A stretch of 64,000 bases of DNA, taken from positions 90,854 through 154,853 of the forward strand of contig VRVR01000032.1 of assembly GCA_009859145.1 (NCBI GenBank). Direction: 5' to 3'. Below the pieces are notes generated by a model. It did not search any database. It was given only the letters and a program-made list of their open reading frames with translations, and was not told the DNA's origin. The position numbers were made by a program, and so were the translations under genes. This DNA comes from Andalucia godoyi. Lineage: Eukaryota > Discoba > Jakobea > Jakobida > Andaluciidae. Positions 37,701-48,000 of the stretch are shown one piece after another (the first letter of the stretch is position 1; each line of letters opens with the position of its first letter).

Positions 37701-40700
37701 GCCATTCTAGCGCTGTTGGTGTATGTGCGATTTTTCTTCTTCCAGTCTCCGTGGGCGGATCCACAGCGATTGCGCTTTTCGCCTACTTGTTTTTTGCCGG
37801 TGTATCTCTATGATGAGTCTCAAGATCTCTTGTATGAGAAGAACGATCCGTTTTTTGCCGTCGTGTTGGCCGCGGTACTCTCGATTGTGTGGGGGCTTGC
37901 GGCGACCATTGTTCTGAGCCCTTCGACAATGGGTATCAGCGGAATTTCTCTTGCCGTTGCCTTGTTCGCCTTTTTCATGATTGATAAGACCTTTTCTGCG
38001 GAAGTCGCGTTTTCGTCGATGCTGACGTTTGTTACCCCGGATTTGACAGAGCGAATGCGCTTGCGGGCAAAGAGGAAAGAATTTGACATCAATGCCGAAG
38101 TGGAAGTTGGATCCAATGAATTTGGGGGAGCCGAGGAGCGAATCGGAGAGTTGGAAGATGATGCGGAGTTTGCTGTTGAAGCAGTGGAAGACGAGTCTTT
38201 GGGAAATTTGGATCCTGTGAGCCTGCTTCTTCGCAAAGTATGGGCTGCGGAGGATGAAGCATTTTCCATTAGCTATGGTATTCTCTTAAAAGATCTCTGG
38301 CGAGGTGGCCTGACGCTTCTCAAAAGCCCAATCAATTTGATCAACAGGGAAAAGCGCGACGATGAAGTCCAACGTGATCAAGATGTGGAAAAGGGAGAAA
38401 AGACCATGTCCAAGGGCGATGCGATTCTCGAGCATCGATTTGAGTGCTTGCTTCTGATTGAAAAACTGGATAACGAAGTGCTGGATGTGTATCAGAGGCA
38501 GAACCGATTTGTGGCGCATTTCCAATCTCTGCTGATTGCTGCTGCTCGATATAAGAGAAAACAGCAGCTTTCGGAGTGGTGTGAATTCATCCGGATGCAT
38601 CCGGCATTTGGTACGTGGGCGCGGTCTCAGCATCCTGAAACGCTGGCTTTTTTGCTGGACGAGTGTCTTTTGTACGCTTCGGAAGGAGAGAAGGCTCAGA
38701 AGCAACTGCTGAAGAAGCATCACCGCAAGAAGACAGCAACTGTCCATCCGCTCACATCGACTCGGAAAGATCCGGTAGGCTTTAGCGTACTCAATCCAAG
38801 CCGATTGCTGACGTCTCTTGCCTCGGCGATTACCCCGGATATGGAGAGGGATGAGGTTGAAATTGCAGCCGAGGTTGTTGTCCAGTTTCAGACATATGTT
38901 CTGGACAAGGAAGAGGACGCCCGACGCGATGCTCAGAAGGCGAAGCAGGAAGAAGAGGCCCATCGAAAGAGAGTCCAAAGTCTCAATGGTGGGCTAGGGT
39001 TCATCAAAATGTGGGAAAAGCGGTGTGCAGCCGGGGTTTTCGGGTTCATGTTTGTGGATTCAGAAACCTCGAGCGAGGAAATTGAAGAGTCGCTCCATAA
39101 GCTTGTTCCTGAGGCACGGGAGCTGCGACTGCGACTTGAGCAACGGTGGAATGGCACAGAAGAAAGAAAAGTGTACGAAACTGCTGTTCGAGAAGTTCAG
39201 CAGAAGTGGATTTCGCACTTTTTGAAAACGAAACACGGTCAGGAATATGCATCTGCATCTGAAGATGAGATACATGGATTGATGATGTTTGACGACGCAT
39301 TCAACGACGCCATGAGTTTTCTGTTGCTTCAGACACAAGTGCGCTTGATTGTTCAAGAATGCCGTTCTTCGGGACAGAAGTTCACCGACTATGATTTCCC
39401 TGCTTCGGAAGCATCCCTTTGGACTCCCCCTCCACGGTCGGCCGATGATGACCATGATGCTGTTGCTGACGACGACGACACAGCCAATCACATGCATGCT
39501 CCACAATTTATCTCAATGGTGCACGGTTGGCAACGAGCTTCCGATCTGGGAACACAAGAGTATCTCTTCGAAAACGGTGTGGATCCCAGTGATGTGTGCC
39601 AAGGCATGTTAGGCGATTGCTACTTTTTGTCTGCGCTCGCGGTGACTGCGAAAGATGGCGACGGCCAGACGTCGCAGATCCCAGCTCTGTTCATTATTCC
39701 GGAAGGAGACGATACCAAAGTTCGTGAAGGCACATCCGAAATTCCCGTGAACTCGTGCGGTGTTTTTGGAGTTCGATTGTTTAAAGAAGGTCGCTGGGTG
39801 GGTGTTGTTGTGGACGATTATCTTCCAGTGCAGTCGAATGGATCCCTCGCGTTTGTTCGAAGCAAAACGGGCCACGAATACTGGTGCTCTTTGTTGGAGA
39901 AGGCGTACGCCAAAATTCATGGAACGTATCAGTCAATCGATGCCGGCAAGGTCCACGATGCCTTGGTTGATCTTACAGGGGGCGTCGGACAATTGATCTC
40001 TCTTGCAAAATCCGATGCGGAAGTTCAGGCTCGAATTGCGTCTGGAGAACTGTGGGCATGCTTGGTTCGGTACGTTGCGCAAGGGTACCTGCTCGGGGCT
40101 TCGTCGTCACAGGGAAGCGATGCAGAGGCCAACGAGTACGGCATTGTGCCCGGCCATGCGTACTCCGTTCTGGACGTGCAGGAAATTGTCTTGCGAGATT
40201 CCGTCGCTCAATCTGCAAACAGAGAAGTTATGCGAACGGATGACGGGGGAGTTTCGCAGTCCACGGTCGGCGGAGCATCGGCAGCTTCTGCAGATGGTTC
40301 ACGATACACGGTGCGACTTGTTCAGTTGCGAAATCCATGGGGCGACACAGAGTGGACCGGCGACTGGAGCGACCATTCTCCATTGTGGACAGAATCCGCC
40401 CGCGAGCAAATTCTGCGAAATCAGAATTTCCGCCGACAGCAGGCTATTTCGCGCAAGATATACGTGTACCTCAAGAAGAATCCCGATGTGGCCAGATCCA
40501 TCCTCGCAGAATCAAAGGGCTCGACGCCGGGTGTGCCGCACTCTCTGAAATCGTCTCAATCACTGTCACAGAGTATGGAAACAAAGCCCATGTCCGTTCT
40601 CTCGCCACGGCTTGTGGCTTCTCTTTCTCCTCGAATTCTGGAAAACACGGACGAACAGAAGGACAATGAGCAACTGTCGTCCGAGCAACTCATTGCGGCG

Positions 40701-41357
40701 GGGACGTCGTGGATGGATCCTTCGAAACTGCTTGTTCGCAGTGCTGGAGAGATGCTTCTTGACCTTGATCAGGATGTGCTTGGACAGGATGGCGCGAACG
40801 CGCAAATCGCGGACGATGGGACCTTTTGGATGTCTTTTGATGATTTTGTAACTCATTACACTGGAATATCGGTTTGCAAGATCTTTGATCCCAGTTGGCA
40901 GAGGATGGCATTGCATGGCAGCTGGAAGAATGGAGAGACGGCCGGTGGTGCTGGGCCAGCTTCACGGTCCATCAATCCTCACTATGGTCTCTCCGTTCGA
41001 ACTCCGGGAACGTTTTTAATTGTTCTTGAACAAGCCGAGGGGCGTGGTGCTGCGGAATTATCCTCCTCTGGTCGCAACCCAGAAACGGGATTCTTGAAGA
41101 TTGGGGCGTACCTTTTGCGAAAAGGCGGAAAACGTATCAAGACCATGAAGAAAGCCGACCTCGTGTCGTGCACGTCGGTCACAGATGCCCGCACGGTGTC
41201 GATTGAGGTACAGCTTGCCGTTTCTCCACCGGATGAGCCATATTCGCTGATGGTCACCACGTTGCAGCCAGGCGAAGAAGGCCAGTATCGATTGCTGTTC
41301 TTTGGGACCGGCGACTACGCTGTTGCGAGCATTCCCCAAGAGGTAGACGCCGTATGA
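34725..41357 (+). CDS. Transmembrane calpain (TML-calpain, DEK1/phytocalpain type)
   Basis: The 2210-residue protein has more than 20 hydrophobic segments in its first ~1080 residues, interrupted by loops. A long cytosolic linker follows, then a calpain cysteine protease core and a C-terminal C2-like (calpain domain III) segment from about 2050. The catalytic triad is complete: C1632 in MLGDCYFLSAL, H1811 in GIVPGHAYSV, N1870 in VQLRNPWGDTEWTGDWSD. Other core motifs are VVVDDYLPVQ and EYWCSLLEKAYAKIHG. This order is the TML-calpain architecture known from plant DEK1 and from several protist groups, where autolysis releases a soluble protease. DEK1 senses position or mechanical cues in plants; the role in protists is unknown. 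The ATG at 34725 starts the first membrane segment region directly. No intron is needed over 6.6 kb. Confidence 0.92.
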   Translation: MSSPGQSVGSTISTEDATTIVTYSFTIGVGWLAAFLGTIVFTGHFRFRISRIPVWLATRDWLIFKPPVPRFFYWLAILHPLLWLLCFVAPNLLSFAWAITIIVLTSSKLPGISILCIIPAVTMTVYAFLYWRGQKYRFTDYPKHLLGCSAVFLIAFLILHVILARPFSFQSVEMVFFSLSFVCMVKTVYIHASGNHVSFEKFIHQKAKKRTSTMNKDDDDDESENGFQSLIPDDVLSFVSNKGTITALWYLASAVCHGCFVMITHFVSQEDPSLSGQSSTLTFNSGMIALSLSVIDGCAYVIAAARFVDSPYTLSVFLLFCRLLLVLCGSEYWFWGISILYILISCFLLRGSLFKARWWRSLFLQQSKTERFRRLKKLDLAYRMEQEKLAAMTALQTAEGSGHPIKETKDDDNAVAKLFKQSASIAAEVGKGFVSIMMTSTEILFGIIERYTQPALYVFLSGLYAALMGVIVVRADSNAQEDWSLWGVSAVSTAVISFLVVPVYALSLVLSKFSKFLFRPPAEGSTGDPAGQKKSFLGSGWFLFTFAVASLCTYGIAVSIGLIAWLRDDINFLFWGIISGLPALLLSFIMYELWIQNDCRWFDIPARRRPEWSSSVARVRPLFNIPESAVHFVKSRLKGREETVATDKTSTLGEPLPTVPSNSNSPQNASIPVAFLLGGLTSRDYIVILCTVLHLAFLALFSILLYLHVRPSWLSWTIAPVFFLAFSQFIVLNGWGRTGKFGMWRAASLSFIIVGWVAVFVAFYYNVFGDMKSDADARRSELDSEGFFTIIAPFTRKNVSQYSDITPALLFAGFCLLYPSFLIETMLMKRWHDDLFASSNIMMTLFPFSALAHLSDFSLKKFLQNKNLWFAISTLSTFGCVGGFCWFWGIFMGHSQGFLVFLFFCVCLMGFVLSSQPTWILTNVESDSTTSAHPLPSMMTSRLLGERLAVYVFLVLCLSGFSSLIFILSYRSVLDFPFSEWLIITCTMTTILAILALLVYVRFFFFQSPWADPQRLRFSPTCFLPVYLYDESQDLLYEKNDPFFAVVLAAVLSIVWGLAATIVLSPSTMGISGISLAVALFAFFMIDKTFSAEVAFSSMLTFVTPDLTERMRLRAKRKEFDINAEVEVGSNEFGGAEERIGELEDDAEFAVEAVEDESLGNLDPVSLLLRKVWAAEDEAFSISYGILLKDLWRGGLTLLKSPINLINREKRDDEVQRDQDVEKGEKTMSKGDAILEHRFECLLLIEKLDNEVLDVYQRQNRFVAHFQSLLIAAARYKRKQQLSEWCEFIRMHPAFGTWARSQHPETLAFLLDECLLYASEGEKAQKQLLKKHHRKKTATVHPLTSTRKDPVGFSVLNPSRLLTSLASAITPDMERDEVEIAAEVVVQFQTYVLDKEEDARRDAQKAKQEEEAHRKRVQSLNGGLGFIKMWEKRCAAGVFGFMFVDSETSSEEIEESLHKLVPEARELRLRLEQRWNGTEERKVYETAVREVQQKWISHFLKTKHGQEYASASEDEIHGLMMFDDAFNDAMSFLLLQTQVRLIVQECRSSGQKFTDYDFPASEASLWTPPPRSADDDHDAVADDDDTANHMHAPQFISMVHGWQRASDLGTQEYLFENGVDPSDVCQGMLGDCYFLSALAVTAKDGDGQTSQIPALFIIPEGDDTKVREGTSEIPVNSCGVFGVRLFKEGRWVGVVVDDYLPVQSNGSLAFVRSKTGHEYWCSLLEKAYAKIHGTYQSIDAGKVHDALVDLTGGVGQLISLAKSDAEVQARIASGELWACLVRYVAQGYLLGASSSQGSDAEANEYGIVPGHAYSVLDVQEIVLRDSVAQSANREVMRTDDGGVSQSTVGGASAASADGSRYTVRLVQLRNPWGDTEWTGDWSDHSPLWTESAREQILRNQNFRRQQAISRKIYVYLKKNPDVARSILAESKGSTPGVPHSLKSSQSLSQSMETKPMSVLSPRLVASLSPRILENTDEQKDNEQLSSEQLIAAGTSWMDPSKLLVRSAGEMLLDLDQDVLGQDGANAQIADDGTFWMSFDDFVTHYTGISVCKIFDPSWQRMALHGSWKNGETAGGAGPASRSINPHYGLSVRTPGTFLIVLEQAEGRGAAELSSSGRNPETGFLKIGAYLLRKGGKRIKTMKKADLVSCTSVTDARTVSIEVQLAVSPPDEPYSLMVTTLQPGEEGQYRLLFFGTGDYAVASIPQEVDAV

Positions 41358-41595
41358 AAAAAAGGCTGCTCCCAGGGGGAACAAAAGGATCGAATTGATG
41401 TAATCGGTTTTGTTTTTTGTATTTTTATTATTATTATGATTGTTATTATTTTTTGGCATGAAGAGAAATAAGGAAAAAAAAGAATAGAAAAAAGTGACGT
41501 GCCTTCCGTACAGGTTTCTTTACTATCGTCCCCACCCACCCAGTCACTGCAGAAGACATTCGATTCATCTGTTGAAGAAAGGAATTCTCGTGTGT

Positions 41596-42726
41596 TTAAG
41601 CAGTTGCCGCGTTTTCTGCAGGCACGCTGCCCGAGTCTGCAGCACCGTCACTGCGACGACCACCGCGACCACGACGGGTTCCATTTCGACGACGCGCCGC
41701 GCCCTCCGCGCTCGCAGACCCTTCTTGCGCAGCAGAGTCGGTTTGCGGAACACCGGTATCCGACGCCTCACCACCTCCTTGGCGGTTGCTGCGGCGCTGA
41801 CGTCTTGGACGAGAGGCCGCTGCAGAACCGTCGGCTGCATTCTCAGCGTTGTCGTTCTGCGCGGAAGCATCCTCGCCTGAGACGGCGCCTTCGGCCTTTG
41901 GTTGACGGGGGCGTCTGGGACGACGATTACGCTTTCGCTCGCCGTCTGCGCCGGTCTCTGCGTTGTCCTGTCTAGCAAATGGTGCGTCGGCGTCTGTCGA
42001 GCCGGTCGCAACAGTCTCACCCGCGACATCCGTTGGCTTCGGTCCACGGCGGCGGTTGTTGTTTCGGCGTCCACGACCCTTGCGCTCTGCATTTTCTCCG
42101 GTGGCTTCCGCGGCAGTCACGCCCTCAGTCGCTGAAACACTGGCGGCTGCAGCATCCCCATTCTCCTCCTTGTCTTTCTTTTCCTTTCGGTTGTTCTTGC
42201 GGGCTTCGTTGCGCTTTTTGCGCTCAGCATCTAACTCAGCCTTCCGCTCATGTTCGGGTTCTTCCGGCTGCACAAGCTCTGCGGGAATCGGCTGTTGGTA
42301 GCCTGGATGAGAAGTGGGAAGCGGAGCAAGAGAGAGCGTGATGGTCACCACGGACACTTCACGACTGACCTTCACGGTCTCTGCACCCTCGACCTCGCCA
42401 ACATACTCGTCCTCGATGGATTCGGAAGACACCTCTGTGATCTGATGGAGTCCGGCGACGCGGCGCTTAACAATCTCTGCAAGCGAAACGGTTTTTGTGA
42501 TCGCCAGCCCCATGCCCTTCAGCACGACCTTCTGTGCACCATCCACATTGAACAGCCGCAGCACATACTCCACCGATGCCCTCAAAGACCCTTTGGCCGT
42601 CACACGGACTTCGTTTGATGGAGCATCCGTCGATCGTGTACGAGGCTTCTCGACTTTCTTGTAGTTTTGGAGGTTCGGTTGCGCAGTCGCAGTCGGCGCG
42701 GTGGCAGTTGTAGCAGTAGCGGACAT
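41596..42726 (-). CDS. Alba-domain nucleic-acid-binding protein with Arg-rich C-terminal tail
   Basis: The 376-residue protein has one Alba domain (about 38-135): EVRVTAKGSLRASVEYVLRL, then KVVLKGMGLAITKTVSLAEIVKRR and a late strand VVTITLSL. Behind it are a charged helix (EERKAELDAERKKR type) and about 180 residues with repeated RRxRR and RGRR clusters separated by acidic/Ala-rich stretches. Eukaryotic Alba proteins bind RNA (RNase P/MRP subunits Rpp20/Rpp25, or translation-linked Albas with RGG tails in plants, trypanosomatids and apicomplexans); the Arg-rich tail places this with the second kind. The ATG at 42726 is the first in frame; an upstream non-ATG extension would add a Phe run. Confidence 0.85.
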   Translation of the reverse strand: MSATATTATAPTATAQPNLQNYKKVEKPRTRSTDAPSNEVRVTAKGSLRASVEYVLRLFNVDGAQKVVLKGMGLAITKTVSLAEIVKRRVAGLHQITEVSSESIEDEYVGEVEGAETVKVSREVSVVTITLSLAPLPTSHPGYQQPIPAELVQPEEPEHERKAELDAERKKRNEARKNNRKEKKDKEENGDAAAASVSATEGVTAAEATGENAERKGRGRRNNNRRRGPKPTDVAGETVATGSTDADAPFARQDNAETGADGERKRNRRPRRPRQPKAEGAVSGEDASAQNDNAENAADGSAAASRPRRQRRSNRQGGGEASDTGVPQTDSAAQEGSASAEGAARRRNGTRRGRGGRRSDGAADSGSVPAENAATA

Positions 42727-43589
42727 TCTCACGGTGCAGTTGTTCAGACAGTTAAAAAAAAAAAACGAGAGTATCAAAAGGAATGGAGAACGATGCTTTT
42801 CTTTTTTTCTTTTTCTTTTTCTTTTCGAAGGTTCACAGCTTTAGTTCCGGAAAGAAGAAAGAAAAAAAAGGAGAATGGACGGTATCACGAAAGAGGAGGT
42901 GACGTCAAGAAGGCCTGTTTAAGAAAGAGTCTTTTTTCTTTCTTTCTTTCTTTTTCAAAAAAGAAACAAAACAAAACAAAATATGAAAATCAATCAATAT
43001 TTTTATTAAAATATAAAAAAACATTATAGTAAATTAAGAAAATAAAATAAGAAAAAGAAGGGAATGGATGGGGGATGGAGCAAAAAGGGTGGTAAATCGA
43101 AGAGACACGAACGTGGTGATTTGAAGTGGCTTGAATGACCCTCTCTCCCTTTCTCTTAATTTTTAATTTGGGTGGGGACTATTTCGAAGGGAAATGGGAA
43201 ACTCACACTGCACCCCAGACCGAGCACGCCGTCCACCTACAGCGACGACTCAAATGCAGAAGGGACTCATTTTTTTCCTTCCATTATTTAAATATTTTTT
43301 GTGGGACTTCATCATCACTTGAACACTGTGTCGCGCGAACTGTCAGTGCGCTGACACGCTGCGTGGACTCTGACATTCGTGCATCCTTTTGCCTAATTTC
43401 CCCATCGCGAACACCCTTTGAGCTTTGTTCTTCTATTTCCTCACTCTGTGTGTGTTTCTCTCTCTCTCTCTCTCTCTTTCTTTCTCTCTCTCTCTCTCTC
43501 TGTTTCTCTGTTTCTCTGTTTCCTTGCCTCCCGGATTGCCTCCCAAATATCTTCCTCTCTCCCCAAGTCTGTTGAATTCCCTCCCGAGA
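42727..43589. other. Divergent spacer between Alba and NAC-alpha genes, pyrimidine-rich
   Basis: About 860 bp, with T/C runs at 42800-42830 and 42930-42960, A-rich DNA (42961-43065), and a CT run (43457-43501) inside the presumed NAC-alpha leader. A C/T-rich leader is common in highly expressed translation-related genes of other eukaryotes; here that is only suggestive. No gene is seen. Confidence 0.5.
43457..43501. repeat. (CT)n pyrimidine microsatellite in NAC-alpha leader
   Basis: A nearly pure CT run about 90-130 bp upstream of the NAC-alpha start codon, probably transcribed. Confidence 0.9.
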
Positions 43590-44132
43590 ATGGCATCTGA
43601 AGCAGTTGAGAATGCACCGCAGCCCGAGCTGACTGCTGAGCAGATCGCAGAGGCCGAGGCCGCTCTTTCCGCTGCCAGCGACCTCCACAAGCAGTCTCGC
43701 TCCGAGAAGAAGACGCGCAAGGCCATGGACAAGATGGGTCTTGAGGCTGTTGAAAGCGTTACCCGAGTCACCATGCGCCGAGGCCGCCAGATCATTGCCA
43801 TTGACCACCCGGACGTGTACAAGTTTCCCGGAACCGATGCTTTCCTTGTGTACGGAGAAGCCCGCATTGAGGACCCCGCCGCTGCCGCCCAGCAGGCCGC
43901 TGCTCGTCAGTTCGCCCCGACCGGCGCATCTTCTTCTGCACCTGCCGCTGCCGCATCGACCACCCAGGTTGTCGAGGAGGACGACGGTGCTGAGGCCGAC
44001 GAAACTGGTCTCGACGCATCGGACATCAGCATGATCATGTCCCAGGCAAACGTCAGCCGCGCAAAGGCTGTCAAGGCTCTCCGCGCCAAGGGTGGAGATA
44101 TGGTGGAAGCAATCATGTCCCTCACGCAATAA
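43590..44132 (+). CDS. NACA: Nascent polypeptide-associated complex subunit alpha
   Basis: This 180-residue protein is NAC-alpha (yeast Egd2). It has an acidic N-terminus, the NAC domain ([20 protein letters not shown] then [14 protein letters not shown] and [19 protein letters not shown]), and a C-terminal UBA domain ([20 protein letters not shown], then [12 protein letters not shown] at the end). With NAC-beta it shields nascent chains at the ribosomal exit and controls SRP access. Length and order are normal. The ATG at 43590 is preferred; an open extension upstream would code the CT-rich leader. A 290-codon open frame on the opposite strand is a by-product of codon bias. Confidence 0.95.
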   Translation: MASEAVENAPQPELTAEQIAEAEAALSAASDLHKQSRSEKKTRKAMDKMGLEAVESVTRVTMRRGRQIIAIDHPDVYKFPGTDAFLVYGEARIEDPAAAAQQAAARQFAPTGASSSAPAAAASTTQVVEEDDGAEADETGLDASDISMIMSQANVSRAKAVKALRAKGGDMVEAIMSLTQ

Positions 44133-45043
44133 TCGAGTAAGTAAAATCACAGGCACGACACTTTGTTTTGCTGTTGTTGTCCTTTCGTCTGTTTTTGTGT
44201 TCTGACAAACACGTAGCCTTCACCGTGCGTCCGTTCTTGTCAGATACTGAAACTGGCAAGTCTTTTGTGGTGCTGCTTCAGCCCCTTTTGACGCGGTGTC
44301 TTTTATGACTCCTTGCTGCCGCGGTTCATCACCTCAGTATTACCGCTCGCCAAAACAAGAATCATGATTGGCCATCGGCTAAGCTGTCACCGAAGACAGA
44401 TCCAAGCCACGTGTTTGTTTTTATTTGGTAACTCTTCCAAGCAGTCAAAGAGTCATCGCAGCCGACAGATTCCTCAATTAATTCAACATCCAAAAATGAA
44501 CGTTGGAGGAAACAGAATGTAGTCGGCGAACGACGCCGCGCCTGACGACGCTTTTGTCTTTGCTCCTTCTTGTTCTCTGACTTAAAGCGCATTCCGAGCG
44601 CAAATCGATCACTTATTCGTGATTTGATGATCATCAGCTTGCTCAGCAAGTTGCGACGAGAGCGGAATCAACGCGTTTCTTGGTTCTCGGCATCTTCTGG
44701 AATGGCGGGTTTGGGTGTGTTGGGGAAGATCCCCTCTTTGGAGCCATGCGATGTTTTGTCTCTGATGAAAGGTGCTGCTTGTGGGTTCGATTATGAAAAA
44801 GCCAAACAAACAGAAAAGTAAAGTAAAGTAAAAGAACGTTTGGTGTTCAACGTTGATTCACAAAGCTGCCAGCCGTAAGTATTTCTTTCTTTTGTGCTCA
44901 GTGCCGGTCGTAGTCAGCCACTCTTGGGGGCATTCCCGGCTTTTTGCACGTTGATTGTTGTGCTGCAGTGTACGCGAAGTCGTGAAACACTGCTTTGGAG
45001 AATCTGTGTGTTTTGAGCGAGTGGAGAGCTGTGGAGCATTTGA
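44133..45043. other. 910-bp spacer between NAC-alpha and the HPS3-like gene
   Basis: No supported gene. On the minus strand a 34-codon frame starts at 44744 (MAPKRGSSPTHPNPPFQ) and is followed by a second basic open stretch (about 44370-44640). Together they might be exons of a small basic protein, but no convincing splice sites join them. The right side should hold the promoter of the HPS3-like gene. Confidence 0.35.
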
Positions 45044-48000
45044 ATGGATCACATCAACTTGTTCTCGTCGCAACAGATTGTTCGCGAGAACAACGCCCCG
45101 CTTCATGTCGCCGCATCTCTGGATTTCATGTTTTCGCTGTTTTCCGATGGATCCGTGAATGCGTTTTCGTATCAAAACACAGAGAACCCGGCCTATGGGT
45201 TCAGGACTGTTTCGTCAAGAATCACGGCTGCATTCGGGCTGCCGCACGTGAATGGAATTCTCACCGTCGAAGGAGAAGAGCGAAACGAATGCGTGCGATT
45301 GTACGTTATTGCGATTGCAAAGGCACAGGCAAATGGAAGGGGGAAAGGAGGCATTCCTCTTGCTGCTGGTGTTTCTGGAATTGCGCATGTTGTTGCATTG
45401 ACGATTCGACCGGTGCCGACAGGCGCATGCTGCATCTCATACTGCTCCAAGTCGCTGTTGCTCGCAATTGGAGGGCGCTCGCTCATTACAGTGTTCCAGC
45501 TCGTTATTCCGCCAAATGTTTCGAAGGACTCGGATGTCAAGGCCTCCAAGGTTGCAACGATTTGGACTGCAGACTGGCTCGTCTCGCGCATCAAGGTACA
45601 CGGCTCTTTTTTGAGTTATTCAGATGGCATGTCTGTGCGCATCGTGACACTTTCTCAGGCATGCGAAAGGACGACTTCGCCTTCCACACAGAGCTCTATG
45701 CTGAATGCCCACGGAGCCTCCTTGCCGTCTTCATTTTCTCCTGTTGGCATTTCGCCGACGTTCGTGTCCTCCAGCTCGGCTGATAATCCGTTTACCGTCT
45801 GTTATGATGATGGAGGTAGGATGATTTCGAAAAAATCCGACATCGTCCCGGATCTGTTTCGAGGTAGACGCGGATCCCTTGCGGACGATGTGCTCTATCC
45901 ATCGCGGAAGCGTTTTTTGCGGAATGTTGGGCATCCCGTGTTTTTTGCATCAAAGGGACAGTTCGTGTCGAATTTCGTCCTAGAAATGCACTTTTCCGAC
46001 GGATGCGTCCATTCATTGTCGATGGATGATGAGCTTGCTTTCATCTGTTCAACGAGAAAATGCGTTATATTCAACCTGGCCTCGCAAGATGTCGAAGCAG
46101 TCATCCCATTTCTATCAGATTCTGTGTGTGCTGGAGTCCGGAGAGGCTATTTTATCATTTCTGCATCCAAAGCGGGACTGGAGGTCTGGGCATATCCGAG
46201 AACGTCCTTTCTGCGACGCTTGCCTCACGCATTCATGAAGTACCAGCGTCCGTTCTTTGTCTGCATGCAGCCACTTTTCGGAACGCGATCCTTTCACTTT
46301 GTGCCAGACGATCGAAAAATATTGATTTTTGCAAGCATCGGCTCTGCTGAGAATATTGCTCTTGCTGCAAAGTTTGACGAATCTAGCGTATCCTTGCACC
46401 AGTCAAACTCAAATCGTCATCTCAGAAGTTGGGATGTCATCGTTGACAATATCGATTTCGCCTCTCGATCCAACATGCGAAGTGGCTCATTTGCTCCGCT
46501 CATTACTGGCAATAGCCGGCACAGACCCTCTTCTTCTTCTTCTGAGCAAGTCAGCAAAGTGCCGATCGAAGAAGATCTCTTTTCGTGGAATGTGTACGTT
46601 CTTGACCTGGTGGACGACGGTGAGTTGGCGCAGGAAATCCTCGACTGCATCCTGTCGTCATCCATATCGACCTCCACATCCACTATGTCCTACGGCCAAT
46701 TGGTTCATTCATGCGGTCTGCTGTTCCGCGCCGCGCTTGTAGGTCGGTCTCTTAATCGAGACGAGCTGTTTTATGAATCCTGCCGCCGCATAGCACACAT
46801 CTTTTTTGACCATCGCAAGTTTGATTTGTCGGCATTTTTCTTTTCCCTCACTCTGGACGATGTCGTTGGAACTGCAAACGTCTTTCTTGCAGTTAGTAAC
46901 GACGGTGGAGACGGCAGTCCGCAGTATCTGTCAGCTCCTCAGTCTGCCTCGCACTCGCCAGTCTATTCGGTTGTCCATCATTATCTGTCACGTGTCCTCT
47001 GCGACGGTTCCTTTTCGTTTGTCGATTCCGTTTTCACGAGCACGTATCCGTCCCTCGATGCAGCGGAAGCAGATAGGTTTCTATGGATGTTTGCCAAACA
47101 TAATTCCATGATGGTCTCTACACTTATTTTCTGGTCATCGTGTTTTGCAGCATCTCTGGAGACCATGCTGCAATGTCTATTTAGCACCTACGGCTCTAGC
47201 GTCGATGTTTCGGATGTAGGAGCATTGGACGTCGACAAACTACCGGTCCTGCGACCGATGGATGTATTTGCTGCGTCGATTCTTCTTGCGCGTCTCGGGA
47301 ACACTGGTCTCTCTGTGTCACTGCTGCAGTCGACATTTGATGAAGAGACGTTAATTTCTCTGCTAGCGGATCGATTTGAGCTCGTGATGTTCAAATGGGA
47401 TCTTATTCCGTTCTTTTTGCGCAACTTGTCTTCCGTGTTTATTTCCGCGTGTTTGCGACTCCGCAAACATCTCAAGAACATTGCAGACATCGTTCGTGTG
47501 CACCAGTCATTGGATATTTCCTACATGAACGCTGCAAACATGTTCTGGCGAGCTTTATATTCACATCACGTTCTAGATGCCAAGTGGTACCAGTATGCGA
47601 TTATCGCAGCAAGTGTTTCGATAGCAACATCCGCAGATATCAAGGTTATTGTCGATATGGATGACGACGCGGATGGATCGCAGTTCAAAGAATCCAATGA
47701 CATGGAACGACAGTCTGAGTGGTTCTTGTTCGAGTTCTCCAAGGAAACAATGACAACGCAATGCATTTTTCTGTGTAAGCTGCTGAACGATGCGTCGTCC
47801 GACGCAGTGACGGGCTGCTCAGAAACGGTCCAAACCGCTCTGGCTTCTCTTTCTAATCCGCGAACTGCGACCATTCTCCAGTCCCTGCTGCAATTTAAAA
47901 AGGGGGAACAGCTCGAAGCATACTTGTCCTTGAGGAACATCGACACCAAACTCGCGAACCGATTTTTGGTCCAAAATGCGCCCGCCATCACCAGTTGGCT

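Noticed and set aside
43284-44156. 290-codon open frame on the minus strand opposite NAC-alpha
   Set aside because: It is antisense to a clearly conserved gene and codes Gly/Ser and Arg/Glu low-complexity sequence; explained by codon bias and the CT-rich leader.
44370-44744. Two basic minus-strand frames as a possible spliced small gene
   Set aside because: No canonical donor/acceptor pair like that of the mS38 intron joins them, and no family is recognised.
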